This document shows positions 1 through 9,374 of a stretch of DNA of 64,000 nt, piece by piece; the stretch's first letter is position 1, and the number at the start of each line of letters is the position of its first letter. The stretch is taken from positions 62,001-126,000 of the forward strand of contig NZ_PIQS01000001.1 in assembly GCF_003048405.1 (NCBI RefSeq), written 5' to 3'. Below the pieces are notes generated by a model. That model was not told where the DNA came from. It worked only from the letters and a program-made list of their open reading frames with translations, and did no database searches. The translations under genes and the position numbers were made by a program. This DNA is from Campylobacter concisus (lineage in GTDB: Bacteria; Campylobacterota; Campylobacteria; Campylobacterales; Campylobacteraceae).

Positions 1-19
1 TTAATAATGTAATTTTTTG

Positions 20-25
20 TATAAT
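20..25 (+). promoter_or_regulatory. -10 element upstream of dctP
   Basis: A perfect TATAAT preceded by a T-rich stretch lies 24 bases before the dctP start codon. Campylobacter housekeeping promoters rely mainly on an extended -10 with T-rich upstream DNA. It suggests that the binding protein is transcribed on its own. Confidence 0.55.
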
Positions 26-49
26 AGTCAAAATTTCAAAGGAGAAGAT

Positions 50-1105
50 ATGAATAAATTTTTATTAGCGTCTCTTGGTCTAGCAGCTGTTGCTTGCGTT
101 GCTATGGGAGATGATAAAGTTTATAAGCTAAAGCTTGCTAGCTCATGGGAGAGCACTATGCCAGTGCTTGGTGATGTGCCAAAAGAGCTAAAGGATAAAG
201 TTGAAAAGATGAGTAATGGCAGACTTGAGCTAAGGATTGATTATCCATCAAAGCATAAATCACCTTTTGCGATGCTTGATTTTGCTAAAAGCGGTCAATA
301 CGACATTACCTACACAAGTAGCTATTATTATAAAGGCAAAGATGCTAAAACTATATTTTTTACAGCAACTCCATTTATGATGAATACTGATGAGCAAACA
401 GCTTGGTATGAATTTGGCGGTGGCAAGGAGCTTGAGGCAAAAGTTTACGATCCATATAATATCAAAATTTTTAGAGCTGGAAATACCGGCATGCAAATGG
501 GTGGCTGGTTTAAAAAAGAGATCAAATCATTAGATGATATCAAAGGCTTAAAGATAAGAATTCCGGGCTTTGGTGGTGAAATTTACGCCAAACTTGGCGC
601 TAACATCAATACTATCCCAACTGGTGAGCTTTACATGGCCCTTGAGATGGGAACGATTGACTCAGTCGAATGGGTTAGCCCAGCTTATGATATGGCGCTT
701 GGCTTTCACAAAGTGGCAAAATACTACTACACAGGCTGGCAAGAGCCAAACGGCGAAACTCAATTTTTCTTTAATAAAAAATCATACGAAAAACTTCCAG
801 ATGACCTAAAAGCAATCTTTGAAGCAGCTGCAGCTGAAGTAGCAAGAGATGCTAATACAAAAGTTTTTTATTCAAACGTCGAGTACTGGGATAAAATGAA
901 GAGCGAGTATCCAGACATCCAAGTAAAATCTTTCCCACCAGAAGTAATCGCAGCTCTTAAAAAAGCCACAAATGAGCTTCTTGATGAAGAGAGTGCTAAA
1001 GATCCATTATTTAAAGAGATCGTTGAGTCTCAAAGAGCTTTCCTTAAAAAAGCAAGAGAATGGACTAAAATTTCAGACTACGCTTATATCAAAACAAATG
1101 AATAG
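50..1105 (+). CDS. dctP: TRAP transporter solute-binding protein, DctP/TakP type
   Basis: Periplasmic receptor of a TRAP carboxylate importer, which delivers substrate to a DctQM membrane pair. The start at 50 is chosen because an AAAGGAGA ribosome site sits just before it and the protein then opens with a clear signal peptide (about residues 1-20, MNKFLLASLGLAAVACVAMG). A longer frame from 17 would spoil that signal. The mature part has the family fold, including the KIRIPG segment whose Arg usually binds the substrate carboxylate, and TGELYMALEMGTIDSVEW. The length of 351 aa is normal. No DctQ or DctM lies downstream: a hairpin follows at once and the next gene is on the other strand. Membrane partners would have to be upstream of the window or elsewhere. 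The substrate, perhaps a 2-oxoacid, is inferred only. Confidence 0.9.
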   Translation: MNKFLLASLGLAAVACVAMGDDKVYKLKLASSWESTMPVLGDVPKELKDKVEKMSNGRLELRIDYPSKHKSPFAMLDFAKSGQYDITYTSSYYYKGKDAKTIFFTATPFMMNTDEQTAWYEFGGGKELEAKVYDPYNIKIFRAGNTGMQMGGWFKKEIKSLDDIKGLKIRIPGFGGEIYAKLGANINTIPTGELYMALEMGTIDSVEWVSPAYDMALGFHKVAKYYYTGWQEPNGETQFFFNKKSYEKLPDDLKAIFEAAAAEVARDANTKVFYSNVEYWDKMKSEYPDIQVKSFPPEVIAALKKATNELLDEESAKDPLFKEIVESQRAFLKKAREWTKISDYAYIKTNE

Positions 1106-1114
1106 TAAAATTTA

Positions 1115-1131
1115 GCAGGGACCTTCCCTGC
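1115..1131 (+). terminator. Hairpin terminator after dctP
   Basis: A 7-bp GC-rich stem (GCAGGGA/TCCCTGC) with a 3-base loop is followed by TTTTA. It begins 10 bases after the dctP stop and closes a single-gene transcript. Confidence 0.6.
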
Positions 1132-1225
1132 TTTTATATTTACTCCAGTTACTTTCAATAAAAATTTTAATCAAAATGTTTTTATACAAGCCATAAATTT
1201 TTACAAAAATAAATGCTGGTGGCTA

Positions 1226-2014
1226 TTATAGATAGAAAATTTCTCTCATTGAGCGCTCGATCTTTGATTCATCAAGTGTATTATTAAAAAATAAATTTAG
1301 TGCTAAGACCGCTTGATATAAAAGCATATCGGCGCCATCTTTTACACTAAGGCTGCTTTGCTTGGCCATTTCTAAAAATGGTGTCTGCTTGCCATAAATC
1401 ACATCAAATGCGAATTTGGCATCTTTAAAAATGCTTTTTAAAATTTCTTTAGGTCCTGGTAAAAAATCATCCTTTAGGCCAGCAGAGGTCGAGTTAATGA
1501 CTAGATCAAATTTTTGCTCTTCGTAGTTATCCCAACTAAAGCATTTGTACTCATCTTTAAATTTCTCAAGCCTATCTTTGTTTCTATTTAGTATGCAAAC
1601 ATCAACGCCTTGTTCTTTTAATGCATAAGTTATGGCATTTGCAGTACCGCCAGCTCCAAGGACAATTGCTTTTCTTACATCTTTAAAATTTTTTATTGCT
1701 TTTAAAAATCCAGGTGCATCTGTATTGTATGCATAAATTTTGTCATTTTTAAGCACAAGCGTATTTGCAGAGCCTATTTTACGAGCTATATCTGAAGCTT
1801 CATCGGCTAAATTTAAAGCCCACTCTTTATGTGGAAGCGTTACGTTTGCACCGTTTAATTTTAAGGATTTAAATTTATTGATTAACTCACTGCCATCTTT
1901 TAGCAAGACTCTTGTGTAAAGTGCTTTTAAGCCCAGGTCTGCAATGGCTTTGTTGTGCAGCCTCGGAGATACCGAGTGAGCTATTGGATCTCCAAAGACT
2001 GCGAATGTTTTCAT
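1226..2014 (-). CDS. aroE: Shikimate dehydrogenase
   Basis: Cytosolic NADP-dependent reduction of 3-dehydroshikimate to shikimate in aromatic amino acid synthesis. Family landmarks are in order: SVSP at residues 14-17 for substrate hydroxyls, NVTLPHK with catalytic Lys63, NTD with Asp99, the dinucleotide loop GAGGTA at 120-125, NRNKDR at 143-148 typical of NADP preference, and DGADMLLYQA with Gln234. The length of 262 aa is normal. It is the last gene of a nine-gene minus-strand operon and its start overlaps the stop of the SPOR gene by four bases, so translation is probably coupled. The position next to the SPOR gene, DUF1882 and glyA matches the C. jejuni order. Confidence 0.97.
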   Translation of the reverse strand: MKTFAVFGDPIAHSVSPRLHNKAIADLGLKALYTRVLLKDGSELINKFKSLKLNGANVTLPHKEWALNLADEASDIARKIGSANTLVLKNDKIYAYNTDAPGFLKAIKNFKDVRKAIVLGAGGTANAITYALKEQGVDVCILNRNKDRLEKFKDEYKCFSWDNYEEQKFDLVINSTSAGLKDDFLPGPKEILKSIFKDAKFAFDVIYGKQTPFLEMAKQSSLSVKDGADMLLYQAVLALNLFFNNTLDESKIERSMREIFYL

Positions 2015-2856
2015 TTTGTTCTAAAGATAAAAGCGTCTTTATTGATATCTTTTCTAATATCACCTACTGCTTTTTGAAGCGTTTTTTCATCAAATGGACC
2101 AACTAAAATTTTAGTCAGCTCGCCAACTTTTATAGTCTTGTAGTTATATCCCTTAGCAGCGATCTTCTTCATATATTCAGCATTTGGATTAAATTTACTA
2201 GTCACAAATACTTGAACATAAGAGCCCTTTGTAGCAGGTTCACTTTTAGCTACTTCAGCTTTTTTGTCTACTTTATCTATTTTGGTTTCAGCCTTTTTTT
2301 CAATCTTTTTATCTACTTTATTTTCAGTCTTAGCTGGTTTTGCCTCACTCTTTTTATCAGTAGTTGCTACTTTTTCGACTTTTTTAACTGGAGTATCTAC
2401 CTTTGTCTCAGCTTTTTTAGTTGGTATTTCAGCAGGCTTTTCAATAGGCTTAACTATTTCTTTTGGCTCTTCAGTTTTAGAAACAGGCTTATTATTTTCT
2501 TTATCTTTTAGCTTTTTGATCATATCTTCAAATTCATCTTGTTGCTTATTTTCAGGCACGATCGGTACTTGCTCAAAAAGCTGTGTATCGCCTTTTTTAT
2601 TGTCTAAATTTGTATCAGCTATCGGAGCTTGTCTATCTACTGGCTGCTCAGCTGGTACTGGGGGAAGCACTAGTCTTGAATCAGCTTCATTTTGAGCTTG
2701 TGAAGGATCGCTTGAATTTACTAGCTTCATAGCCACTACAATAATCAAAAAAAGTATAATAAGAGCTGCTATAAATATCAGAAGTTTTTTTAGCTTCAAT
2801 CCTCTTGCGTCATCATCTCTTTCTAAAAGAATATCTTTTAACTCATCATTTTCCAC
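2011..2856 (-). CDS. SPOR-domain membrane protein
   Basis: Inner-membrane protein likely to bind denuded peptidoglycan at the division site. A short cytoplasmic head is followed by one transmembrane helix (about residues 23-46). A long Lys/Glu/Pro/Thr-rich linker with repeated KK-A-E-K type stretches follows, and a C-terminal SPOR domain (about 208-281) starts at GSYVQVFV and includes KILVGPF. This is the FtsN-like layout, but nothing proves it is FtsN. Its low-complexity linker creates long open frames on the opposite strand that are not genes. It sits between DUF1882 and aroE, as in C. jejuni. Confidence 0.88.
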   Translation of the reverse strand: MENDELKDILLERDDDARGLKLKKLLIFIAALIILFLIIVVAMKLVNSSDPSQAQNEADSRLVLPPVPAEQPVDRQAPIADTNLDNKKGDTQLFEQVPIVPENKQQDEFEDMIKKLKDKENNKPVSKTEEPKEIVKPIEKPAEIPTKKAETKVDTPVKKVEKVATTDKKSEAKPAKTENKVDKKIEKKAETKIDKVDKKAEVAKSEPATKGSYVQVFVTSKFNPNAEYMKKIAAKGYNYKTIKVGELTKILVGPFDEKTLQKAVGDIRKDINKDAFIFRTK

Positions 2857-2869
2857 TTTTTATCCTTAA

Positions 2870-3415
2870 TTACATATATCTTGACCAACTTGCCCCGCGC
2901 TCTTTTTGATAGAGTTTATAAGGTAAAGTTAGTATGTTAAATTCTTTTGGCATATCGATATTAGGAAACATCCTCCACTCTTTAGGTAGCTTCTGTGAAA
3001 GCTTTGCGTTGAGCATATTTGCTAGCTGGCAAGCCTCATTTAGCGTAGTGTGACCCTTATGCACATAAAGATGCAGATGTCCTGGCGTCTTGCTCTCGTA
3101 GGCTGTAAAATTTATAAAGCCCTCTTCTCTTAAAAGAAGCTGTGCTTTATGCCAAAATCTATCTGGGGTTCTGCCGTTATAGTCAAAGACTATATTTTCA
3201 ACTTTATCATTCGCATTTATTAAAGAGTGTGCAATAACAGCCTTGCCCTCTTCATGCTCTTTCATGACACTATAAGTTAGTGGCTCGTTGATCTTTTCAA
3301 ATTTATCAAAGAAAATTTTGCCTCTGTATTCTATTTTATTAACGATCGTATCACGCTTGATATAGTAGTGAGTTGTAATAATCTTTATAAGTGCCGTATC
3401 AATACTTTGCATCAA
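2870..3415 (-). CDS. DUF1882 family protein
   Basis: A 181-aa protein of a family I know only from Campylobacterota. No signal peptide or membrane helix is visible. Conserved-looking blocks include [21 protein letters not shown] and a [17 protein letters not shown] stretch rich in His, which might bind metal or nucleic acid; that is speculation. It overlaps the end of glyA by four bases and precedes the SPOR gene, the same place as in C. jejuni. Either of the two initial Met codons could be used. Function unknown. Confidence 0.8.
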   Translation of the reverse strand: MMQSIDTALIKIITTHYYIKRDTIVNKIEYRGKIFFDKFEKINEPLTYSVMKEHEEGKAVIAHSLINANDKVENIVFDYNGRTPDRFWHKAQLLLREEGFINFTAYESKTPGHLHLYVHKGHTTLNEACQLANMLNAKLSQKLPKEWRMFPNIDMPKEFNILTLPYKLYQKERGASWSRYM

Positions 3416-4656
3416 AATGTCGCTTTATCATAGATTATAAATTTATGAGCAAGTTCAACTAGCTCAGCTTTTGTCTTCTCTTGTAAAGATGTGTTGTTTA
3501 TGTCGCTTAGCACGTCAGCTATTTTGTTTGCTATTAGCTCAAACTCAGCCTCTTTCATGCCACGAGCCGTAAGCGCAGGACTACCAACACGTATACCACT
3601 TGTGATAAATGGGCTTCTTGTCTCGCCTGGAACCGTATTTTTATTTACCGTTATTCCAGCATTTCCAAGAGCGATATCAGCGTCTTTACCGCTAAATTCG
3701 CGGTTTAAAAAGCTCATTAAAATTAGGTGGTTATCAGTGCCACCACTTACTAGATCAAAGCCTCTTTTTATTAATACTTCACCTAATTTTTTAGCGTTTG
3801 CTTTTACTTGTTTAGCATAAATTTTCCACTCAGGGCTAAGGTTGTGCTTAAAGCCAACTGCTTTTGCTGCGATAACATGAACAAGTGGTCCGCCCTGGAT
3901 GCCTGGAAAAATAGAGGCATTTATCTTCTTAGCATACTCTTCGTTATTTGTCATTATTATGCCGCCTCTTGGGCCTCTTAATGTTTTATGCGTAGTTGAG
4001 CTTACGACATCGCAGTATGGGAAAGGACTTTGATGCTCACCAGCAACAACAAGACCAGCAATGTGAGCAACATCTGCAAAAAGTATCGCCCCAACAGCGT
4101 CAGCTATCTCACGGAATTTTTTAAACTCGATCTCTCTTGTGTATGCACTTGCGCCACAAACGATCATTTTTGGTTTTACTATCTTTGCGATATCCATGAC
4201 TCTATCGTAGTTTATGCGGCCATCAAGCTCGACGCCATAGAAAAAGCTCTCATACATCTTGCCAGAGCTACTGACCTTTGCGCCGTGTGTTAAGTGTCCA
4301 CCATGGCTTAGATCCATGCCTAAAATTTTATCGCCTGGATTAAGTAAAGCGCCATAAACACCTTGGTTTGCCTGAGAGCCTGAGTTTGGTTGAACGTTTG
4401 CAAATTCACATCCAAAAAGCTCTTTACATCTATCGATCGCTATTTGCTCGATCTCATCGACAAATTCGCAGCCACCATAATATCTCTTGCCAGGATAGCC
4501 TTCAGCGTATTTGTTTGTTAGGATTGAGCCCATTACTTCCATAACTTCTGGATATGTAAAATTTTCACTAGCGATCATCTCAAGGTGATCACATTGGCGT
4601 TTTAGCTCTAAATTTACTAGATCGTAAATGTCCTTATCGTAGCTTTGCAAACTCAT
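3412..4656 (-). CDS. glyA: Serine hydroxymethyltransferase
   Basis: Cytosolic PLP enzyme interconverting serine plus tetrahydrofolate and glycine plus methylene-tetrahydrofolate, the main one-carbon entry. The PLP lysine lies in [13 protein letters not shown] (Lys224), preceded by DVAHIAGL with the cofactor-binding Asp. The N-terminal [12 protein letters not shown] and [13 protein letters not shown] blocks are canonical. The length of 414 aa is typical. Four-base overlaps join it to lysS upstream and DUF1882 downstream, so the operon is tightly coupled. Confidence 0.98.
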   Translation of the reverse strand: MSLQSYDKDIYDLVNLELKRQCDHLEMIASENFTYPEVMEVMGSILTNKYAEGYPGKRYYGGCEFVDEIEQIAIDRCKELFGCEFANVQPNSGSQANQGVYGALLNPGDKILGMDLSHGGHLTHGAKVSSSGKMYESFFYGVELDGRINYDRVMDIAKIVKPKMIVCGASAYTREIEFKKFREIADAVGAILFADVAHIAGLVVAGEHQSPFPYCDVVSSTTHKTLRGPRGGIIMTNNEEYAKKINASIFPGIQGGPLVHVIAAKAVGFKHNLSPEWKIYAKQVKANAKKLGEVLIKRGFDLVSGGTDNHLILMSFLNREFSGKDADIALGNAGITVNKNTVPGETRSPFITSGIRVGSPALTARGMKEAEFELIANKIADVLSDINNTSLQEKTKAELVELAHKFIIYDKATF

Positions 4657-6164
4657 TTTTCATTCTCCTTTATCTCATTTTTAAGTGGCCTCATCGCTGG
4701 GAAGAGCACAACATCACGTATTGATTTTTTATCCGTTAAAAGCATCACGAGCCTATCGATGCCTATACCCTCACCTGCAACTGGTGGCATGCCGTATCCT
4801 AGAGCTTTTACATAGTCCTCGTCCATCTCATGTGCCTCGTCATCGCCTGCGTTTTTAGCATCGATTTGCGCTTTAAAGCGGTTGTATTGATCAATTGGAT
4901 CATTTAGCTCGTTAAAGCCATTTGCTAGCTCGCGACCAGCGATAAATAACTCAAATCTCTCAGCCACATCAGGATTTGCGTCACTTCTTCTTGAAAGTGG
5001 ACTGATCGAAATCGGATAATCAATAACAAATGTTGGGTGTATAAGCTTGCTCTCTACATAGTTATCAAATAGCTCAGCCTGCAAGTGGCCAAGATCAAGC
5101 TTCTCATTTGCTTCAAGGCCATCAGCTCTTAGTTTTGCTAAAATTTTATCTTTGTCATTTATGACATTCTCATCTAGTCCACCGATCTCAACGAGAGCTT
5201 TTTTGTAGCTTATTCGCTTAAATGGCTTACTAAAATCAATTTCCATGCCATCAAAATTTACAACTTTTTCCATATCTAGCTTGTCTAAAATGACATTAAA
5301 AAGATCCTCTGTAATGCCCATTAAATCGTGATAGTTATGGTATGCCCAGTAAAACTCTATACTTGTAAACTCAGGATTATGAGTAAGATCCATTCCTTCA
5401 TTTCTAAAATTTCTATTCATCTCATAAACAGCCTCAAAGCCACCTACTATAAGGCGTTTGAGGTATAGCTCAGGTGCGATCCTTAGATATCTCTCGACCC
5501 CAAGGGCATTGTGAAAAGTGATAAATGGCTTTGCGTTTGCACCGCCTGCTATTGGGTGTAGCATCGGTGTTTCAACTTCTAAAAAGCCCTTTTCTTCAAA
5601 AAATCTTCTAATCGTACTTATAATCACTGAGCGTCTTTTAAAATCAGCTCTAACTTCAGGGTTCATTATCATATCAAGATATCTTTGGCGATATCTTGTC
5701 TCAACATCAACTAAACCATGGTACTTCTCAGGAAGTGGGCTTATCGACTTTGAAGCAAGGCTAAGCTCGCTTACATGCATAGAAAATTCGCCAGTTCTTG
5801 TTATAAATGCATAACCTCTAACATAGACGATATCGCCTATCTCTACGTATTTTTTAACGATTTTAAACCATTCTGGATCAAGTGTTTTATTACTAAAGTA
5901 AATTTGTAAATTTCCATCTTCATCTTCGATATTTGCAAAGACGGCTTTTCCAGCATCACGAATAAGTTTTATTCTACCTGCAAGACCTACTAGCTGACCT
6001 TCGGCCTTTTTCTCTTCTGTATCATTAATGTAGTTAAATTTTAGTCTAAATTTAGAGATATTCATATCTCTTCTAAGAAAATGCGGATATGGATTAATAC
6101 CTAAATTTCTTAGTTCGTCTATGCTTTGTAGTCGTTGAATCTCATGTTGGTTGTCAAATATCAC
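4653..6164 (-). CDS. lysS: Lysyl-tRNA synthetase, class II
   Basis: Charges tRNA-Lys. An OB-fold anticodon-binding domain spans roughly residues 55-150. The class II catalytic core follows, with motif 2 ([14 protein letters not shown], near residue 252) and motif 3 ([14 protein letters not shown], near 463-475). The length of 503 aa matches bacterial LysS. One base separates it from fur, and it overlaps glyA by four bases. Confidence 0.98.
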   Translation of the reverse strand: MIFDNQHEIQRLQSIDELRNLGINPYPHFLRRDMNISKFRLKFNYINDTEEKKAEGQLVGLAGRIKLIRDAGKAVFANIEDEDGNLQIYFSNKTLDPEWFKIVKKYVEIGDIVYVRGYAFITRTGEFSMHVSELSLASKSISPLPEKYHGLVDVETRYRQRYLDMIMNPEVRADFKRRSVIISTIRRFFEEKGFLEVETPMLHPIAGGANAKPFITFHNALGVERYLRIAPELYLKRLIVGGFEAVYEMNRNFRNEGMDLTHNPEFTSIEFYWAYHNYHDLMGITEDLFNVILDKLDMEKVVNFDGMEIDFSKPFKRISYKKALVEIGGLDENVINDKDKILAKLRADGLEANEKLDLGHLQAELFDNYVESKLIHPTFVIDYPISISPLSRRSDANPDVAERFELFIAGRELANGFNELNDPIDQYNRFKAQIDAKNAGDDEAHEMDEDYVKALGYGMPPVAGEGIGIDRLVMLLTDKKSIRDVVLFPAMRPLKNEIKENEK

Positions 6165-6165
6165 C

Positions 6166-6633
6166 TTACTTTCCCTTTATATTATTTTTTGAGCATTTTT
6201 CACAAATTCCATAAAGCTGCATCATATGACCAGTTAGTTTAAAGCCATGATCTTTTGCGATACTGATTTGTCTTTTTTCTATCATTGGATCTTCAAATTC
6301 TATGATAAGACCGCACTTTCTGCATATCATATGGTCATGATGTGGCTTTGTGGCAAGCTCAAATTTTTTGCCTTGTGAACCAAAGCTGATTGATGTCACC
6401 ATCTCTGATTCTTCAAGTAGATTTAGTGTTCTATAAACAGTTGCGATACCAATATTTAGCTCAGGGTGCGTTTCTTTTATAAAAAGATAAAGTCTTTCTG
6501 GAGTAAAGTGTTCACCATTGTTGTATAGCGTTTTTAGTAAAATTTCACGCTGTTTCGTGTATTTTAAACCATTGTCGCGAAGCACTCTTTTGAACTTCTC
6601 AAGCAACGCATCATATTCTAAATTTTCTATCAT
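6166..6633 (-). CDS. fur: Ferric uptake regulator Fur
   Basis: Iron-responsive repressor. A winged-helix DNA-binding N-terminal half ([14 protein letters not shown], then the recognition-helix region [14 protein letters not shown]) precedes a dimerisation and metal half with [11 protein letters not shown]. Two CxxC pairs, Cys104/Cys107 and Cys144/Cys147, form the structural zinc site. The length of 155 aa is normal. The gene sits inside a housekeeping operon between cvpA and lysS, as in C. jejuni. A Fur-box-like sequence near 62213 in this window is a candidate target. Confidence 0.97.
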   Translation of the reverse strand: MIENLEYDALLEKFKRVLRDNGLKYTKQREILLKTLYNNGEHFTPERLYLFIKETHPELNIGIATVYRTLNLLEESEMVTSISFGSQGKKFELATKPHHDHMICRKCGLIIEFEDPMIEKRQISIAKDHGFKLTGHMMQLYGICEKCSKNNIKGK

Positions 6634-6634
6634 C

Positions 6635-7246
6635 TTATTCCCCTTTTGTGATATTAGAGTCGGTATTTACACTAGCATTTGCATCCATTGAGATAAATGC
6701 ATCAGTTTTATTTGTATCCATTGGTCTTGCCACTATCTCATCTAACTCACTTTTGATATTTTTCACATCAAGGTTTGTTATCCATTTGCCAGTTTCTATC
6801 AAAACCGGATAAACTTTACTGTTCGCAAAATAAGGAGCAATTATATTATTTAGCGAAGTACCAGATATTACAGCAACTACTGCCGAAAATGTTAAGAAAA
6901 TTTTTCCACTTCCCATAACAAATCCACCAAGTCTATCCAAAAAACCAAGTCCGCTTACTGAAACTATTTTTGATAAAAATTTACCAACTAGTAAGCAAAC
7001 TATCCAAAAAACCAACCAAAGAGAGATAAATGCGACAAACTGTAAAAATGAAGGATTTTCAAATTTATATATATTTTTAGTTATAAACTCACCAGATAGA
7101 TCTGAAAACCTGCTAGCTATAATTAAGCCGCCGATAAGTCCGATAAGTCCGAAGGCTTCTTTGATAAGTCCATTTAATATGCCTTTTATGCCAAGCATCA
7201 AGACAAGAGCGATAATAATAATATCAAACCACGTTACTAAATCCAT
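6635..7246 (-). CDS. cvpA: CvpA family membrane protein
   Basis: A 203-aa protein with about four transmembrane helices: residues roughly 8-28, 30-45, 65-90 and 100-125. The opening [27 protein letters not shown] is the CvpA signature, with a [12 protein letters not shown] block later. The family was first linked to colicin V production and is now tied to envelope stress tolerance; the exact job is unclear. The C-terminal 50 residues are soluble and rich in Asp, Asn and Ser. It shares one base (TAATG) with the pilT-like gene upstream. Confidence 0.9.
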   Translation of the reverse strand: MDLVTWFDIIIIALVLMLGIKGILNGLIKEAFGLIGLIGGLIIASRFSDLSGEFITKNIYKFENPSFLQFVAFISLWLVFWIVCLLVGKFLSKIVSVSGLGFLDRLGGFVMGSGKIFLTFSAVVAVISGTSLNNIIAPYFANSKVYPVLIETGKWITNLDVKNIKSELDEIVARPMDTNKTDAFISMDANASVNTDSNITKGE

Positions 7247-8385
7247 TATATAGTTCCTATTAAATTTTGAAGTTCTTGCTGACTAGTTGAATAAGCTAGT
7301 GCATTTTCTTTTGTAATCTTACCCTCTTTTAGTACTTTCATCAAAGCCTGAGTTTGCGTACTCATGCCAGTTTGTTGTTGATTTAGCTGCATCTGAGAGT
7401 AAATTTGATGTATTTTATTTTCACGTATCAAGTTTGAGATAGCCATATTGTTTATTAAAATTTCATGCACAGCGCACCTTCCACCGCCTATCTTTGGGAT
7501 TAGACTTTGTGAAACGACAGCAGTTAGCGAAACACTAAGCATATTTCTTACTTGTAATTGCTCACTTCCATCGAAACTATCAACGATCCTATTTATAGTT
7601 TGAATGGCTGAATTTGTGTGAAGCGTACCAAAGACCAAGTGTCCAGTCTCAGCCGCCGTAATAGCCGTTGAAATCGTTTCTCTATCTCTCATCTCGCCCA
7701 CAAGTATGATATCTGGATCTTCACGAACCGCAGATTTTAAGGCCCTTGAGTAAGAAGTTGCGTCAGTGCCGATATTTCTATGAGAAAATAGAGCTTTTTT
7801 ATTATTATGCACAAACTCGACTGGATCCTCAATTGTAATAATATGCTTTCTATAATTTAAATTTATCTCATTAAGCATGGCTGCAAGAGTTGTTGATTTA
7901 CCACTTCCTGTCGGTCCAGTAACCAAAATAAGACCTTTTTCACGCTTAATAATGTGTTTAAAAATTTGTGGGGCATTTAACTCATCAAGAGATGGGATAT
8001 TGATTGGGATTATACGAAAAGCAGCAGCTAAATCGCCATTCATGGTATAGTAATAGTTGCCACGAAAGCGACCAATATCTGGAAGCTCGATCGCAAAGTC
8101 AAGCTCTTTATTATTCTCAAGTTCACCTTTTTGTTCATCAGTAATCAAAGCAAAACATAAATTCTCTATATCCTTGCCACTTAATACGCCAAAATCAATG
8201 GGCTTTAAAGCACCGTCTACTCTTATTTGCGGCTCAGATCTTGAAACAAGGTGAAGATCGCTTGCCTTATCACTTACAACAGTTTTTAAAAGTGTTTTTA
8301 TATCGCCAGTAGGATTATTAAGATTATTATCTTCTGGTATTTTTACACTTAAATTTTTTGCCTGAAGCTGTTCGATTAGATCCAT
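7246..8385 (-). CDS. pilT: PilT-like type IV pilus retraction ATPase
   Basis: Hexameric secretion-type ATPase of the PilT/PilU group. An N-terminal PAS-like domain (SDLHLVSRSEPQIRVDG) precedes the RecA-like core. Walker A is GPTGSGKST at 157-165, the Asp box is ITIEDPVEF near 183-191, the Walker B region is IILVGEMRD, and the His box is GHLVFGTLHT at 248-257. The AISNLIREN motif is the PilT C-terminal signature. It lies between gatC (10-base gap) and cvpA (one-base overlap), with no pilin or platform gene nearby. As I recall the C. jejuni order, gatC and cvpA are adjacent, so this is an insertion. A role in DNA uptake or a pseudopilus is possible; the true partner is unknown. Confidence 0.88.
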   Translation of the reverse strand: MDLIEQLQAKNLSVKIPEDNNLNNPTGDIKTLLKTVVSDKASDLHLVSRSEPQIRVDGALKPIDFGVLSGKDIENLCFALITDEQKGELENNKELDFAIELPDIGRFRGNYYYTMNGDLAAAFRIIPINIPSLDELNAPQIFKHIIKREKGLILVTGPTGSGKSTTLAAMLNEINLNYRKHIITIEDPVEFVHNNKKALFSHRNIGTDATSYSRALKSAVREDPDIILVGEMRDRETISTAITAAETGHLVFGTLHTNSAIQTINRIVDSFDGSEQLQVRNMLSVSLTAVVSQSLIPKIGGGRCAVHEILINNMAISNLIRENKIHQIYSQMQLNQQQTGMSTQTQALMKVLKEGKITKENALAYSTSQQELQNLIGTI

Positions 8386-8395
8386 ATTTTTACCA

Positions 8396-8683
8396 TTATT
8401 CTATTATTTTTGGTACAGCAAAAAAATGCCCTTCACGTGAAGGAGCGTATTTCAAGATCGTATCAATCACATCACTTGGTCTTGGCTCATCTTCTCTTAA
8501 AGGTGTGCCACCTTTTATAGAGCTAACTACAGCTTCATCGCTACTTAGATCAAGTTCATTTAAAATATCAACAAAAGATACAATCTCGCTTAGTTGTTTT
8601 TTTACTTCTTCTCTTTTTTCATCACTGATTTGTAAGGCAGAAAGTTTTTCTAATTTATTTAAAAGAGTATCATCTATTTGCAT
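8396..8683 (-). CDS. gatC: Asp/Glu-tRNA amidotransferase subunit C
   Basis: Small subunit of GatCAB, which converts misacylated Glu-tRNA(Gln) or Asp-tRNA(Asn) to the correct amide forms; it stabilises GatA. The 95-aa sequence has the typical layout: DTLLNKLEKLSALQISDEKRE, then IVSFVDILNELDLS, and the PLREDEPR segment. It is the first gene of the minus-strand operon that runs through aroE. GatA and GatB are not in the window. Confidence 0.95.
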   Translation of the reverse strand: MQIDDTLLNKLEKLSALQISDEKREEVKKQLSEIVSFVDILNELDLSSDEAVVSSIKGGTPLREDEPRPSDVIDTILKYAPSREGHFFAVPKIIE

Positions 8684-8810
8684 TATATAAGTAACCTTAT
8701 TAATTAATTTTGAGCCATTATATCACATTCAAGCTTTAATTTTGGGATAGTTTTAATTTAATTATGTTAAAATCTGCGAATTAAAATTTTTTAAAAATAA
8801 AGGAAAAGCG

Positions 8811-9374
8811 TTGGCTATAAAAGAAGATCTAACACAGATAAAACAAGAGATTGGTGCTCAAGAACAGTTTTTAGAAAGCATGATCAAAGGTGAGCGTTTC
8901 TTTAGAAAGTATAAAAAATTTATGATAATTGCCATTATCGTTGCTGTCATTGCAATTATTGGATTCTATTCGAACAAAATAATAAATGATAATAGAATTG
9001 AAGATGCAAATTTGGCTTACTCAAAGCTCATTTTAAATCCAAACGATGCAAATGCCTTAAGCATTTTAAAAGAAAAAGAACCAAATTTATATGCACTTTT
9101 TTCACTTCAGCAAAAGCTTGATAAAAATGAGACAAATGGCATTAGCGAGCTTGCAAATTTAAAAATAAATCCTATAGTAAAAGATATCATTCTTTCACAA
9201 AATGGTAATGCAAACAATCAAATTTTAAGCGAATATAGCACACTTTTAAAGGGTTTTGAGCTTTTAAAACAAAACAAAATCAAAGAAGCAAATGATGAGT
9301 TTAATAAAATTTCACTCGACTCTCAACTTCAAACTTTAGTTAAAAATTTAAAACACTATCAGGGAATAAAATAA
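8811..9374 (+). CDS. YfgM-like single-pass membrane protein
   Basis: A 187-aa protein with a soluble cytoplasmic N-terminus (about 37 residues), one hydrophobic helix (about 38-57, MIIAIIVAVIAIIGFYS) and a helical periplasmic part with Asn-rich segments that may be TPR-like. It starts with TTG, supported by an AAAGGAAAA ribosome site. It corresponds by position to an uncharacterised C. jejuni gene opposite gatC. Layout and position directly before a BamB-like lipoprotein resemble the E. coli yfgM-bamB pair (YfgM is a SecYEG-associated TPR protein). The equivalence is inference. Confidence 0.75.
   Translation: MAIKEDLTQIKQEIGAQEQFLESMIKGERFFRKYKKFMIIAIIVAVIAIIGFYSNKIINDNRIEDANLAYSKLILNPNDANALSILKEKEPNLYALFSLQQKLDKNETNGISELANLKINPIVKDIILSQNGNANNQILSEYSTLLKGFELLKQNKIKEANDEFNKISLDSQLQTLVKNLKHYQGIK

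Noticed and set aside
2212..2695. Long plus-strand frames of Ser/Phe-rich sequence
   Set aside because: They are antisense to the Lys/Glu-rich linker of the SPOR protein; no ribosome site and no family resemblance.
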